A stretch of DNA of 60,000 bases from contig OU612070.1 of NCBI GenBank assembly GCA_914767715.1, forward strand, positions 20,698,025 to 20,758,024, given 5' to 3'. Shown here piece after piece: positions 1 through 12,400 of the stretch. Source of the DNA: Membranipora membranacea (lineage: Eukaryota; Bryozoa; Gymnolaemata; Cheilostomatida; Membraniporidae). A model generated the notes under the pieces. It ran no database searches. It was not told where the DNA came from and saw only the letters and a list, made by a program, of their open reading frames with translations. Positions within the stretch are counted from its first letter, which is position 1. Each line of letters starts with the position of its first letter. The translations under genes and the position numbers were made by a program.

Positions 1-130
1 ATGGGGTAGTGACCCTATACCCTTGCCCGCCGTTGCCGGCTACTCTTTTTTAAAGAGGCAGAGGGGGATCTTTATACTGCTTGCAAGCACACAGTAGACC
101 TCCTGTATTTATGGTCCTGATACGAACAGT
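1..130. repeat. Interspersed repeat copy, cut by the window edge
   Basis: This stretch resembles parts of 47718-47866 and 48836-48910. Shared blocks include 'gaggcagaggg', 'tctttatactg' and 'tatttatggtcctgat'. In the other two copies the same body continues into a tRNA-like segment with a B-box, so this is probably the truncated body of the same SINE-like or foldback family. Only similarity within the window was used. Confidence 0.6.
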
Positions 131-457
131 CATCTACACTCATACAGCCCAAGCATGAACTTGACAAAACAGATTTGACAAGCATGGATGAAAGATTTCA
201 GGGTATTCAATATTTTGTGGTTTTGCAGAGTTGCCTTTTTTCAACATAATTATTCTTTGAATTATATTTTTTTCTTATACTTTTTAACTAAATTATATCT
301 TTGTTGGCAAGTTAGATTGCGGCTGTGCCCTCAAACAAAACTAATTACAAAAAAAGCTAACCAAAGCTAGTAAGGAAACTACAAGTAGAAGCAGCTTCAT
401 ACATTACGTTCCATTTTCTATTTATATTCAAATTCACCATCAACATATTTATTTTAG

Positions 458-732
458 ATGGTTATTTCACACATAACCCGGTGATCTATGCTGGAGTTTC
501 AGACAACTTTACATATTCAAACCAAAGCAGTTTTGAATCAAGACCACAACTACTCGAACATACACTGTGTGCTCAGTACACTGGTCAGATGTTGGACGAG
601 ACCATGCTATTCGTATGTGAGCGTCCAGTACGGGCGAGATACGTATTAATTGAATTGTGGCATCCCAATGGAACATATCTGAATTTCCAGGAAATTGAAG
701 TTCATGGTACCTGCCTAGGTAGTGCAAGTTGA
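458..732 (+). CDS. Last exon of a fucolectin-like (F5/8 type C) lectin, partial
   Basis: An acceptor (tttattttag) at 456-457 opens an exon that reads in phase 2 to a TGA at 730-732. It encodes about 90 residues. The peptide resembles the C-terminal half of a fucolectin/discoidin (F5/8 type C) domain: THNPVIYAG near the start, a Cys in FVCERPVRARYVLIEL, and the closing strand NFQEIEVHGTC. In this family the domain binds fucose or other sugars and is usually secreted. The first half of the domain and any signal peptide are not seen upstream, so the gene begins left of the window or the exon is an isolated remnant. It lies beyond the last ATG2 exon I can place, on the opposite strand. Confidence 0.6.
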
Positions 733-1904
733 TCAATTTGTCCAGTAAAAAGTTGATGGTGAAAAATATTCACGATCATTCCTTGGTGGAAGCCAGTACT
801 AATTCATGAAGAAGCATTTGAAACAATGCTGATAAGTTTAGGCAAATCGCGCCTAAAGGCACAGCAATATCAATCTTCAGTCATACACTAATAATTAATC
901 ACACAAACATGAGATGACCTGATTTTCTCAGCATCTGGTCAGCTCCGAATAGACCTACGTAGTTCTAAGTAGTGCGCAGGAGGGAAGCCTGACCACATTG
1001 AGGATCAACTCATATTTGAAAATTGAGCTCGGTAAATTGGGCTCTTATACAATTCCTACCTAACCTGTCTACTAATAGGTAGTTACTTCATTAACTGAAT
1101 GTGCAATGTGAAATTGTTTGTAGTTATGCTTTTATTTTTATTTTCACATTTTTATTTTCACGTTTTTATTCTCACATTCTTATTTTCACTTAGCCTAAGT
1201 GCACAGTCTGCTGTAACTGAGATATTGTTTGGCACCAGAAATTGTACTAGCTCTCATTTATATAAGGCTAGCTAGGTCACAAGAGACGGTGTCTGAGCTC
1301 TTAATTAGCTGCCGGATCATGTTTCTTATGCTAACAGAATTTTAATATAGGCCTACTCTTGGTAAAGCTCGACTTATTAAGTTGTGAATTGATTTGTGAG
1401 ACTTGTTTTTTATGGCCAGTGAATGAGCTAAACAGATATATTATTATCAATATATAATGCAAATAAAACAGTAGTTAATTAATTTTACTGTACTGTACTT
1501 TTATCTAGTTTGCCTAATCGGTTTTTTGCTAAGCATACTACGTCAGCATCAATTTAGTCATTTCCTACACAAGGAAAACCTTTGTCTAAAACTGCGTCAC
1601 GGCCCAGACATGATTGTGCTTGTTTGGAACAGACTTTATACTTTCAGCTTTATATAAATCCTTTATGGGTTATTCCCGAGTTGTGGAGCCTCGACTATTT
1701 GTCTCACACATTCATCGAATACATCATCGGAAAGAGGTTGGCAATATCCCCATGGTGTCGACCTCAAGAAATTTTCTTTGAAATTTTTTTTCCAAATCGG
1801 TAAAAAAACCCTTTTTCAGCCATTTTACAAGCTGCCAAAATCTTTCCCGATTTTAAAAAAAACTAATTTCTTGAAACATAGAATGACTCTTTTCATATCA
1901 TAAC
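733..1904. other. Non-coding stretch, nothing recognised
   Basis: About 1.2 kb of AT-rich DNA with a short pyrimidine-rich run near 1130-1195 (repeated 'ttttattttcac'). I see no ORF with family similarity and no further lectin or ATG2 exon on either strand. Confidence 0.5.
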
Positions 1905-3288
1905 CAGAGACTATAGATATAGAGACCTTCCACTTGCGCATAAAATGCGAATAGCCAATCAGCATTATTTAACGGTCACGCCCACTTAAAGTAAGCGTTG
2001 CTGCCTTGGACAGCAATGGCTTTCTCAATAAAATTTCAGGTTTTTCACCTGAGTTATATGAGGCAATTAACCACAATCTTGATGACAAAACCAGATCAGA
2101 CAGCAACAAAGTCACTATCAACTTGATATTGCATTCTTAGCCAGAGATCAATATTATACAGGCCTGCATATTTGTGAGAAAGTAAGGGGGGTTGGCAGTA
2201 TAATCCATCATTGTTGCCAACTGCGATGTAATGATGGCCTGACATAGGTTAGCTGCTGTGATGAGTTTCATAGACAAAGTTTATCATGTGTGAGGACAAG
2301 CGGATACTCTTAGCTAATGTTCATTAAGTCTAACAAAATAAATTCAAAAATTTCTTTTCACCCTAAGGTCTGTCAACAAGAAGAAGATGCGTTCTTTTTG
2401 TTTGGATATCTTCGCTTCTTATTGTATTGGGGCAGGTACCAACCATACAAAATTACAAACGCATTCAAAACTGAAGTGAGAATGGCGGCATCAAAGTAGA
2501 GTGCATCGTCAGCAGATTCATGCTGCTTTAAAATTCCTTTTAAAACTCTTCTTCTATTCAGCTTACTGACAAACGTAAAAAAATTACTTGCATAGAGGGA
2601 TAGAAGACCTCCCTCTTTGCCTCAAAGTTATCGTGGGATGTTTGGGGCTATGAAAAGCTTTTTCTAAAACTTGCTTTGAAATGTTGTTTGGGCAGATATA
2701 AGATGACTTAGACTTTAGAGGGTTCAGAGATATCCCTGATTCAGAGCAGTTCAAAACACATATCTTCAGGCGACAAATAGCAATTTGCTAGAATAAACCG
2801 GAAAAAATTTAATTTTTTGAGGATGATATTTTTCTCAGACCTATGCTATCGAAAATTTCTGTGCTGACCTGACTGATGAATTCAATTCAGTCACCAGAAC
2901 TGGAGAAGATAACATCAGTGCTTGTCCACACTTAACTATTTTCACATTGAATTGAAATTTAGTTGTCCATATATATGGGGGTTACATTACACAAAAGTTT
3001 TTCATCCACCAAGTATTTTGTTTATTTGATGCCTACTTTTTATTTAAAAGACATCTTAGATTTCATATGTCCCAGTTGATATTATCGAAAGTTCTGTGTG
3101 AATGTACTTATAAAATAAACAATTAAAGCGTTCACCTTGTCAATTTTTGATAGTAAATTCATTGCACTGGGTACGCTTACCTCCAAGCGATTACCACCAG
3201 AAAGGGGCGGAGCCTAATTTTCAATGTGTTCGCATCGGTTATATACGTTATCATGGCAAGTAGAAGGTCTCTATATCTAAAGTCTCTG
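1905..3288. mobile_element. 1.38-kb TIR DNA transposon, probably non-autonomous, with 7-bp target duplication
   Basis: The ends are imperfect inverted repeats of about 33 bp: CAGAGACTATAGATATAGAG at the left, and CAGAGACTTTAGATATAGAG as the reverse complement of the right end. Both continue ACCTTCYACTTGC before diverging. The element is flanked on both sides by TCATAAC (1898-1904 and 3289-3295), a perfect 7-bp direct repeat that fits a target-site duplication. The longest internal plus-strand ORF (2317-2499, 60 codons) has no transposase motif I recognise, so the element is probably non-autonomous. CAG termini would suit a hAT-like element, but hAT duplications are normally 8 bp, so I leave the superfamily open. 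Confidence 0.82.
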
Positions 3289-3442
3289 TCATAACTACAC
3301 GACAAAGTATCAAAAAAAACTGTTCAGCTGTTGAGCATGCACAACACTGCCAACACTTTCACCTTTTCCAAAGTTCAAATTTACAAACTCGCCAACTCAT
3401 AATCCAAATACATACAGTGAATAACGTAATGACTACTCACAC

Positions 3443-6400
3443 ATAGCTTATGGCACTGCCGATAATATGAACATGTAGATCTGTGAGAACTTTAGGGAAT
3501 GGATAACCGAGTACGTCATAATCATCTACAGCCAGGAACTCCATCAGCTGTGTGATCCACATATGAGAAGAGGCGGCCATCTTGTGATGTAAGCAGGCTC
3601 TCTTCAGCGCCACGGACACCACAACATTCTGTATAAGTGGAGACATAATAATATGGTCGATTATTAATTGAGAGAAATCACTGGATCAAATCCTCAATAT
3701 GATACAATATATAATATATTACATAATATAATATATATATATATAATATTATAAGATACCAGTTACAGCTTGGATCATCAGAGCACAAGAGCAGTTGTAA
3801 TGAGAGCAAGAAAAGTCATTTCAGCAAGTACAACGATCAGATATAATAATTTTAATCAAAAGTATATAGATCATAAAGGAAGTTCAACCCTCATTTTTCA
3901 AGTTATGATCACATTTAGCGTATTTTTTTTCCGTTTATAAAGCTCATCAACAACTGCACTGCGTTTTTGTTTGTTTCCAATAACATGGTTTTACCTTAAC
4001 TATACACGAACCATAGACACGGACAGTCAGGTGCATACTAAATAAGTCATCATATATGTAGACATACAAACCTTGAGATATTTTCGCGGATCAGGATCTA
4101 AGAGTATTTTTATGGCTACGCTGAGCATATCTTCGTTACCTCTTGAGCCGACTGTGTAGCCTGTTTTGTTGGGGATTCCAGCTGAGCAAAGGTTTAGTGT
4201 GACCGGTAAACTTGGGGGGCTGGATTGTAGTCTCTCTATATGTGAGGGGTGATTGTATCTCCCTTGAATACAACCTAAACGATTTCACAAACATGATGAA
4301 GAAGTAAAGAAGAAAAAATGAAGAAGAGCTGTATAAGCCAGGAGGGTTTTTTGACGACTTCGACAAGTCATGGCCTGCATATATATGTCGTGACAGAGAG
4401 CTTTGTAACAAGTATGTATAAACATATGGAGACTGCAGCTGTACTTGTTGGTTTTAAATTGATACGGCAAATGTGCCTCCCATGAAGGTTACTCCCATTC
4501 TCTGCATTATGATGTCAGTCTCCCAGAATTTGATACAAGAACCAAGCACTTCCGGGAGACTGTGACATCATAATGCATAAAATGGGAGTTGTCTTACTGC
4601 CTGACTATGACATGCATTGTCTTTGAGTAGTGTTAATGATATTCAATTCCAATATCATCAAACATTACCATTGTGATAAAGTGTGCATTGACTGCTGTGT
4701 ACGGCCACATAGCCTAAGTTTGGATCTCCCATAGACTTAGAGTTTACATAGATGACTCCATCGTGGAGGTCAAGGGCTGACTGCCCGTAACAGCCAAGTA
4801 TCACAGATTTGTTGGCACTCTGAAAAAAAATGTGAATTATTATTAAAACACATAACACTAATTTTGCACCACATGGTCTTATGATCAAAGGGATGCCAAA
4901 TTGACCACCATTTTGCAACTTGATTTTACATGTTGTGTACGGAAATATAAGTATTAGTGTGAGATACAATAATTTTCAAGGAAAGAGTATTGAAATCCAT
5001 TGTTATGTCAGTAATTTTAAGTAAGTGATATTGTCATAGTTTAGTAGACAGTTTTCTGAGCTCTGATTTAGGCCCCAATTCAGAGTTGTCCTCTCTCCAG
5101 TTTGGTACTTTTAACCCATGCCGCGTAGGAAAAACGTGCTGAAAAGAGGGTTATCTTGAAAACTGCTTATAATAGGATAAAAATTATTTTTGATTCAGAA
5201 TCTGCAACATTGAAAACTCATATGGATATAGTTTAGGAAATAATTTTAGTATTAGTATAGCCAATTATAGCATTTTCTGCCTCATTTGCGGACAATTTGG
5301 CAGAATTTTTCACGAGTTTCGTCACTAAAATTAAGATTTATCAACATTCAAGCCTCCAATGATTTGGTATCCCTGTCTCTCAGGGTTTTCAATGGTGCAG
5401 ACTCTGAATCAAAAATCATTTTTATCCTAACAAAAGCGGTTTTCAAGATAACCCTCTTTCAGCAGGTTTTCCTATGCGGCGTGGGTTAAAAGTACCAAAC
5501 TGGAGAGAGGACAACTCCGAATTGAGGCATAAATAAGAGCTCAGAAAACTGTCTATTACGGAAGGGTGGGAGGGTGTCCCACCCTCCCTGGTTTAATGCC
5601 TCGTTGACTCACTTTAACAGGATGGACCAGAGTGAGCCGCCCTCTCTTTATTGAGATCATAACACAGGCTTTACTTTGCCCTGTCCTAGCCTTAGCTCCA
5701 CTCCCAAATGCAGAAGGTTTAGCTTGAGCACCATGTTTTCTCTGTTCTCTACGAGATGGGCTGTGTATAGAGTATAACATATCATCCCCAAAATCATCAC
5801 GGTCTTCATCAGAATCTGAGCCTATAATTATGGAGGATATTATGTATATGAAAAACAGTGAGTAGATTACACACCAACACCGTTTTACATCTGCTGTGGA
5901 AACAATGAACTTATTTGACCAAGGATATTGTCCTTTAATATTTAATTTTTGCAATGAATATGGCTGCTGGTTGGCGGTTACTAGTCGCTGGTTGGCGGTT
6001 ACTAGTCGCTGGTTGCTAGTTGCTGGTTGCAAGTTGTTGGTTGCAAGTTGTTGGTTGCTAGTTTCTGGTTGCTAGTTTCTGGTTGCTGGTTGCTAGTCGC
6101 TGGTTGAGGTATGCTGCCAGTCATGAAAAGAATGTGGCAATATTATTGATTTTGTCAGTAGCTGAACACATCAGATTAGCTGAAATCATAGGCAAAGCCC
6201 GCAAGGCCTGCTTGGTCGAGGAGTAAAGTACTCGATGTGTGGTGGCTTGTTAAAGGAAAGAACTCTCATTAAATCTGAACAATCCAAACAACAAAAATAT
6301 GAGTAAAATAAATCATCGAAGAAGTACTCACTATATGACATAACTCTATGTCCTGCAATGAAACAATCAGGTTCTTGTGGGGAATAATTTGTCAGGGATA

Positions 6401-9400
6401 ATTATACCTGCTACGCTGTATTGTAAAATGGCCTGTCTGAAGTCTTACTGATGCCACTTTCATGTTGATGCTTGTGTCTGGCTGAGATATCGAGGTGCCT
6501 TTGGACAAGCTGTCATATTATCTTCCATGTTGGGGACAGAACCCAGCAACCCGGAGGCTGCAGTAGAATTTGCATCATTCAGTTGTATAATTTAGTAACG
6601 CAGCAGAAGCCTTGGCAGCAACTTACCATTGAGCAGTGAAGATTTGCACATTATATATTTACTAGCACCCCATAGACTAAGATCATTGAGTCCCTGATCC
6701 ATCCCACCAACCGACCTCATACTAGAGCCTGAAGCTGTGGGTACAGGGGCTAATGGCTCCCACAGTAACAGGTCATTGCATAGTCTATAAGAAATAATAT
6801 GTAAGGATAAAATATTTACAGCCAGCAACGATTCATCATCTCTGATGTCTTTCATGACAAAAATACAACAAAAAAAAAGAATATAAACAGAAATTCAGCA
6901 AAATGTACAATACTGTTTCTACTAATTTTAAGAAGGCAGAGGAATAGACTTTTATTTTGTTTATTTGCTGCTAACACTTACATCTATATTGACAAGACTA
7001 AAAGGGCAACTTAAATTTAACTGCAACATGTTTGAATTTCATCATGGGAAATATAAAATGATGGGAGCATATAGATGGGTATACATTTTTACAAGTCAAT
7101 GAACTGAATAACTTACAGCAATGATTCCTAACGTACCTGTTATATAACAGTTCAAACATGTGTTTACTTGGAGCCACCATGTTAACAGCAGGTAAATCTA
7201 GCTGTATGTGTAGTTTTGTGTTAGACTTGGTCTGGTGCTCAAAATCAGACATCTCCTGCTTAGAACCAGGTATCTTCAGCTACCAAATATATATTTACAA
7301 TATAAAGAATTTTGTGTGAGAGAACAGCGACCTATTTTCATACCAACTGTTCATTCATTTTCTTTTCAAATTTATAATCATTCAAACAATAAGACACTCA
7401 AGACTACCTAAAGACCAAAGCAATATACAGTCTGGCAGCTAGTTCTGCAGTAGTAGTGGAATCTTTGTACACTGAAAAAGTTCAAAGCACTTCTTTTTAA
7501 AAAATTACGTTTATGTTAGAAATTGTCCCCCCTTCTCATCTATGAGGTATATGTGCCTAGTGCTGTACCAATATAAAAAAACTTACAAATTTTTTTTTTC
7601 CAAGCATATTTACTATATGTATGTATGTAGCTCTATTATCAACCACGGAAATATTTAAATTCGGAGACATCTAAAATTACCATTACAGGTCTTCCGGTGT
7701 AAAAAAATGGATTAATTAATTAATTAACACATACCTCTTCGTTATTATACATAGCCTTCTGACTAGAGAATGGAGAGGGACCATTGGTGGCTATCTCACT
7801 ACAAGCACCATTCAGTGAATCAAATGATTCGATATCTTCTTCCTCCAGTAAAGAGCTGCTCTTAACTGGATATGTTTTCACCACTAGCCTGTATAATAGA
7901 ATAGCACTTTGATGCTCAGTGGAATCACACCAACATGTACAATGTCGGTGATACACAAAGCACAAAAGCACAAAGTCTCTTGTTATCCTAGTCCCTGACA
8001 TGAGACCAAGCTTAGAAGTAGGCTGAAGTTTTTGTGATCATTCATAAAAAAATTATTTTCAGTTTCCAAAAATGTCATAATGACTGAGTTACTAATCAAT
8101 ACATCACATATGATCAAGTATAACGATGTCTTCGTCTAACTTGCGATAGACTTGCTATATGATTTTTTGGTAAAGGTCGATACAAATATACAAATTAGGA
8201 AATATCACCATTTAGTGACCTAGCCTGTCTTGACAAGCTTTGTTAGTTGTTCAAGATAGGCTATAAATGACAATAATAATACACTGGTGAGATCCTGAGG
8301 GAGTTGTCTTACCTAGGCCACTCTAACTCTTCTTTATCACCGAGCTCCTGGCCGATGTTTGCAAAGGCTACTCTGTCTTTATTGGCACCCATCCAAAAGA
8401 AGCCTGTAACAAAATAATCACAAAAGATCCACTATGGCTCATAAGTGAATATACCAACATTTAAACTGACCAACCATATACATGTGGTTCTTATCGACCT
8501 TATTAAGCTATCAAAGATATCCCCACAAATCAAGGCTTTTTGACTTACCGGTAGTTGATTATTTCGAAGACCAGAATCTCACACCTTGACTTACATGTAT
8601 TTCATAGCATTTTTTGTGGGCGGTTACTAGAAAACATGATATATTTTTCTTAAGTTTAATGGCTCACAGTGGAGAGTTTGGAATTCAAACTTCTACACTT
8701 ACAGGCTACTGACGACAGGGAGTTTTGTGACTCCCACTCTCCCTGCTGACATTAAGCCAAATATAGGAGTTGCCCTTCCCACAAATATAATTGTACAAGG
8801 GCAGACAAAAATCTATCAGCATTTCTATCTCACCTCTAACGGATCTGCATGTGAACTCTAACTCTGAGGCTCCATCAGCAGAGGCTCCGCCCAGTTTTGT
8901 TTTGAACTGAGGCTTAGATAGCTGTAACTCAAGTACTTCCTGTCTAAGGTTCCGCCTCCGCCAGGCAAGTCTCTGACTCGGGTCCTTCCGCAGGTCAGCA
9001 ATTGGAAATCTGTCAAAATATATTGCATCTCTTGGAATGTTCAATGAGACTTTGATACAGCTTGTGTCTTCTGTGTGCACAGTCAAGTACTTTTCCTTCA
9101 GTGTGGTTCAAGTCCCTATTGATTAAGCCCTCCTGCTGCTCTATATTCAGAAGGCTGGGACAGAAGCTGACATCAACGATTAATATCAGCTGAAGGAACA
9201 ACTAAAAAATGGGAGATTTTCACAGTCAATCTTAAGAAGCTTAGATATCTGATATACCTGAGAAGAAGAGTGGTGTCTGCTTCGCTCCTGATTATCAGTT
9301 CTGTGCCCTGATTGGCTGATGTGGATGATGTGCTGTCTCTGGACAGGTTTGATGAGTAAGACTGCAAATAAAAAATTATGTGAGACATTTTTTCCAGTTG

Positions 9401-12400
9401 TTGAGGAGCCTAAATTTTACAACCTGTGCCCCAAAAAGAATTAAATTATTCAGGTTTGTGATCTGGCTCATACAAATTATAATCTTAGGATCATTGTCAT
9501 AAGGAGGTTAGTCAGAAGAGGTGAACAAGATTATTCATATTTAGTATTCAAGCTCGCATTACATACCAACAAACAAATCAGTCCTATTCTCATCATCACC
9601 AGGTGATTCGAGAAACACAAGCCAATTTTATGTCTTGTATATATATATATTTCTTTTCAATGTTACAGAGTATCATCATTAGAATTTTTCTAGCACTGCC
9701 CAAACGAATGTTTTTTTCTTAGTTTCTACAGCCAAGGCCACATACCGTGAATGAGGAGTTAGGACTGTATGGAGTTCTGTGTGCTTGATGTGTAAATACA
9801 GGTGATGGCTGTAGCAGATCGTTCAGTCTATCTGTTAGACTGATATCAAACTCAACTGTACAAGGCCTACACAATCTTATATCTAGATTTGATCGCTGGC
9901 TGGTTGAATCCTGAAACACACAAAAAATTACCTGTGATGGTTTATTGTTACAACTACATAGAAAAACACTGTTTGAGACAAAAAAGAAAGGTTGTCTTCT
10001 CATATAGACAGTTTTCTGAGCTCTGATTTAGGCCTTAATTTGGAGTTGTCCTCTCTCCAGTTTGGTACTTTTAACCCACACCGCATAGGAAAAACGTGCT
10101 GAAAAGAGGGTTATCTTGATAACCGCTTATAAAAGGATAAAAATTATTTTTGATCCAGAATCTGCAGCATTGAAAACTCATATAGACAGAGTTTGGGAAA
10201 TAATTTTAGTATTTGGATAGTCAATTATGGCATTTTCTGCCTGTTTTGCGGACCATTTGGCAGAATTTTTCATGAGTTTCATCACTAAAATTAAGATTTA
10301 TCAACATTCAAGCCTCCAATGGTTTGGAAACCCTGTCTCACAGGGTTTTCAATGGTGCAGACTCTGAATCAAAACTCATTTTTATCCTAACATAAGCGGT
10401 TTTCAAGATAATCCTCTTTCAGCAGGTTTTTCCTATGCGGCGTGGGTTAAAAGTACCAAACTGGAGGGAGGACAACTCCGAATTGAGGCATAAATAAGAG
10501 CTCAGAAAACTGTCTATTATTGGAAATATTACATCTGTGCAGCTGTATCATAGTATAATGGGCATACTACTTCTAACAAAGAGTGTACGTTGACAGAAAT
10601 TTAGAATACAATTCCCTAGAGGAGTTACGTATGTGGTCGGAAATTTTCGCCATTCTAAGCATGCTTGAACTAGTGAAACTTGTGGCTGACTAATATTTAT
10701 TTAATTTTATTACTTTATGCTTACTATACTTTTTATTACCTTAGCTAGTAAGAATTGAAGATAGCGAACGTTAACTTAATCCAAAACTACCCAAACTAAA
10801 TTCTTCCGAATATGCCATAAGACAATCATTGACTGAGATTGAATAACAGAACATATACTTACCTCAGACCTCTGAGAGGTAGACGAGTTAAATGTGGCTC
10901 TGATACAAGGCTGTGAAGAATCCTCAGTAGAGAAAATCAGCACCTACAATATAAAATATTTCATATGGACTTTGAGAGGAGTTTAACGATTATAGCCCCA
11001 TGAGATATAGGCAGCTGGTCTTGATTGTAGAGCCTTATATCCCTGCTGGAGTGCTGATATATGCTTTGAGCATCAGACAAGATAGTAAGATGTGAGTCCG
11101 GCAAGCAATGGTTATGTATGTACACACTGAGTCTGAATCCAAAAGTATGCAAACACACAAATCCACTCACCTCAGACACAGGTTGCTGATGTATCGGTGC
11201 GAATGTCCTGATTTTATCCTCAGGTTTTATCCACTCAGTGATCTCACACAGGCCAACCGAAGCCTCCATGTTTAGTTCTGATTTATTCCTTTTACTGTTG
11301 AGCGACTGAGTCTGCTGCTTAATATCAAAATCCAACTTCTTCGCAATCAGTCTACAATATTAAAATTTTGGCTATAGGCTTTGGGAATCTATGTGGGATA
11401 AGCATCATTAAAAAAACTTGCATGTATCACAGTTGGACAGTGTACTTATAGGGTAAAAAACATCCTACAGCACATACTTTGTTGCAAATTTTATATGGAG
11501 TGATTACTAAATGGAGCAAATTTCCTATTTCTATTGTGGTTTAACTTGCTGATTAACCTCACTGATTTTCCTTTTGTAATATAAATGAGCTGATAACGGG
11601 CCTATAGTGATGTATCATACTACCTTTTACCAGTACTAAATAGCACTAGCTAGAATTAGGTTGATAAAATAATGATACATACTTGATATGGTTGTCTACG
11701 CAGTATCCTTCAACATCCTGCCTGACTGTAGTTAAATCTAACACTCCTCTAGTAGGCTGACATTCAAATCCATCAAAAAATCTGCAAAATAGTTGAATCA
11801 TATTATTTCTTAGTTTATCAAAACTGATCGATAAGATTAATGGTAACGAAAATGGATACAGCTTGCAACATGTGATCAAATCTGAGTGTCCGTTTCACAC
11901 GCTTTGGACCAATAAGATTTCCCCTTCTACTTACAAGAATCACAAGCCATATGACCAGTGGTCAGCAGTTATCTGCCCAATGATCTGGAGAAGATAATTC
12001 CCATAACAACTATCACATTCTCATCAATCAAAATGAGAACAAAATTTTTAAAAGTTTGAGAAAAATAATACATTGAATTGTTTCTTGAAACCATGTTTAA
12101 ATTTATTTGAAATTTTCATTTCATTAGATTGTTCGACACACGCTCTCCTCATGTCATTGAAAATGAAAGTCATTACAACTACAGCTGAAATTAAAATAAT
12201 AGCAGTAACCGGCAAACCTGTTTGATTTTTTCTTGAGCTTCTCCATGTCTGTCTCTCCACCTTCAAAGGCATCAGCTGGTGTAGCTTGTGGATTCTCGTT
12301 CAGTAGCACAGCGATGATGAACGCTACGTTAGCCTTGATAATCGTCTTCTGAGATTTCATCTCATCGAATCTCTCCTTTTTGTGTTTGGGAATTGATCGA

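Noticed and set aside
5556-6032. Single 158-residue minus ORF as a separate gene
   Set aside because: Only 5613-5820 is coding, as ATG2 exon 21. The remainder is intron, including minisatellite and hairpin sequence.
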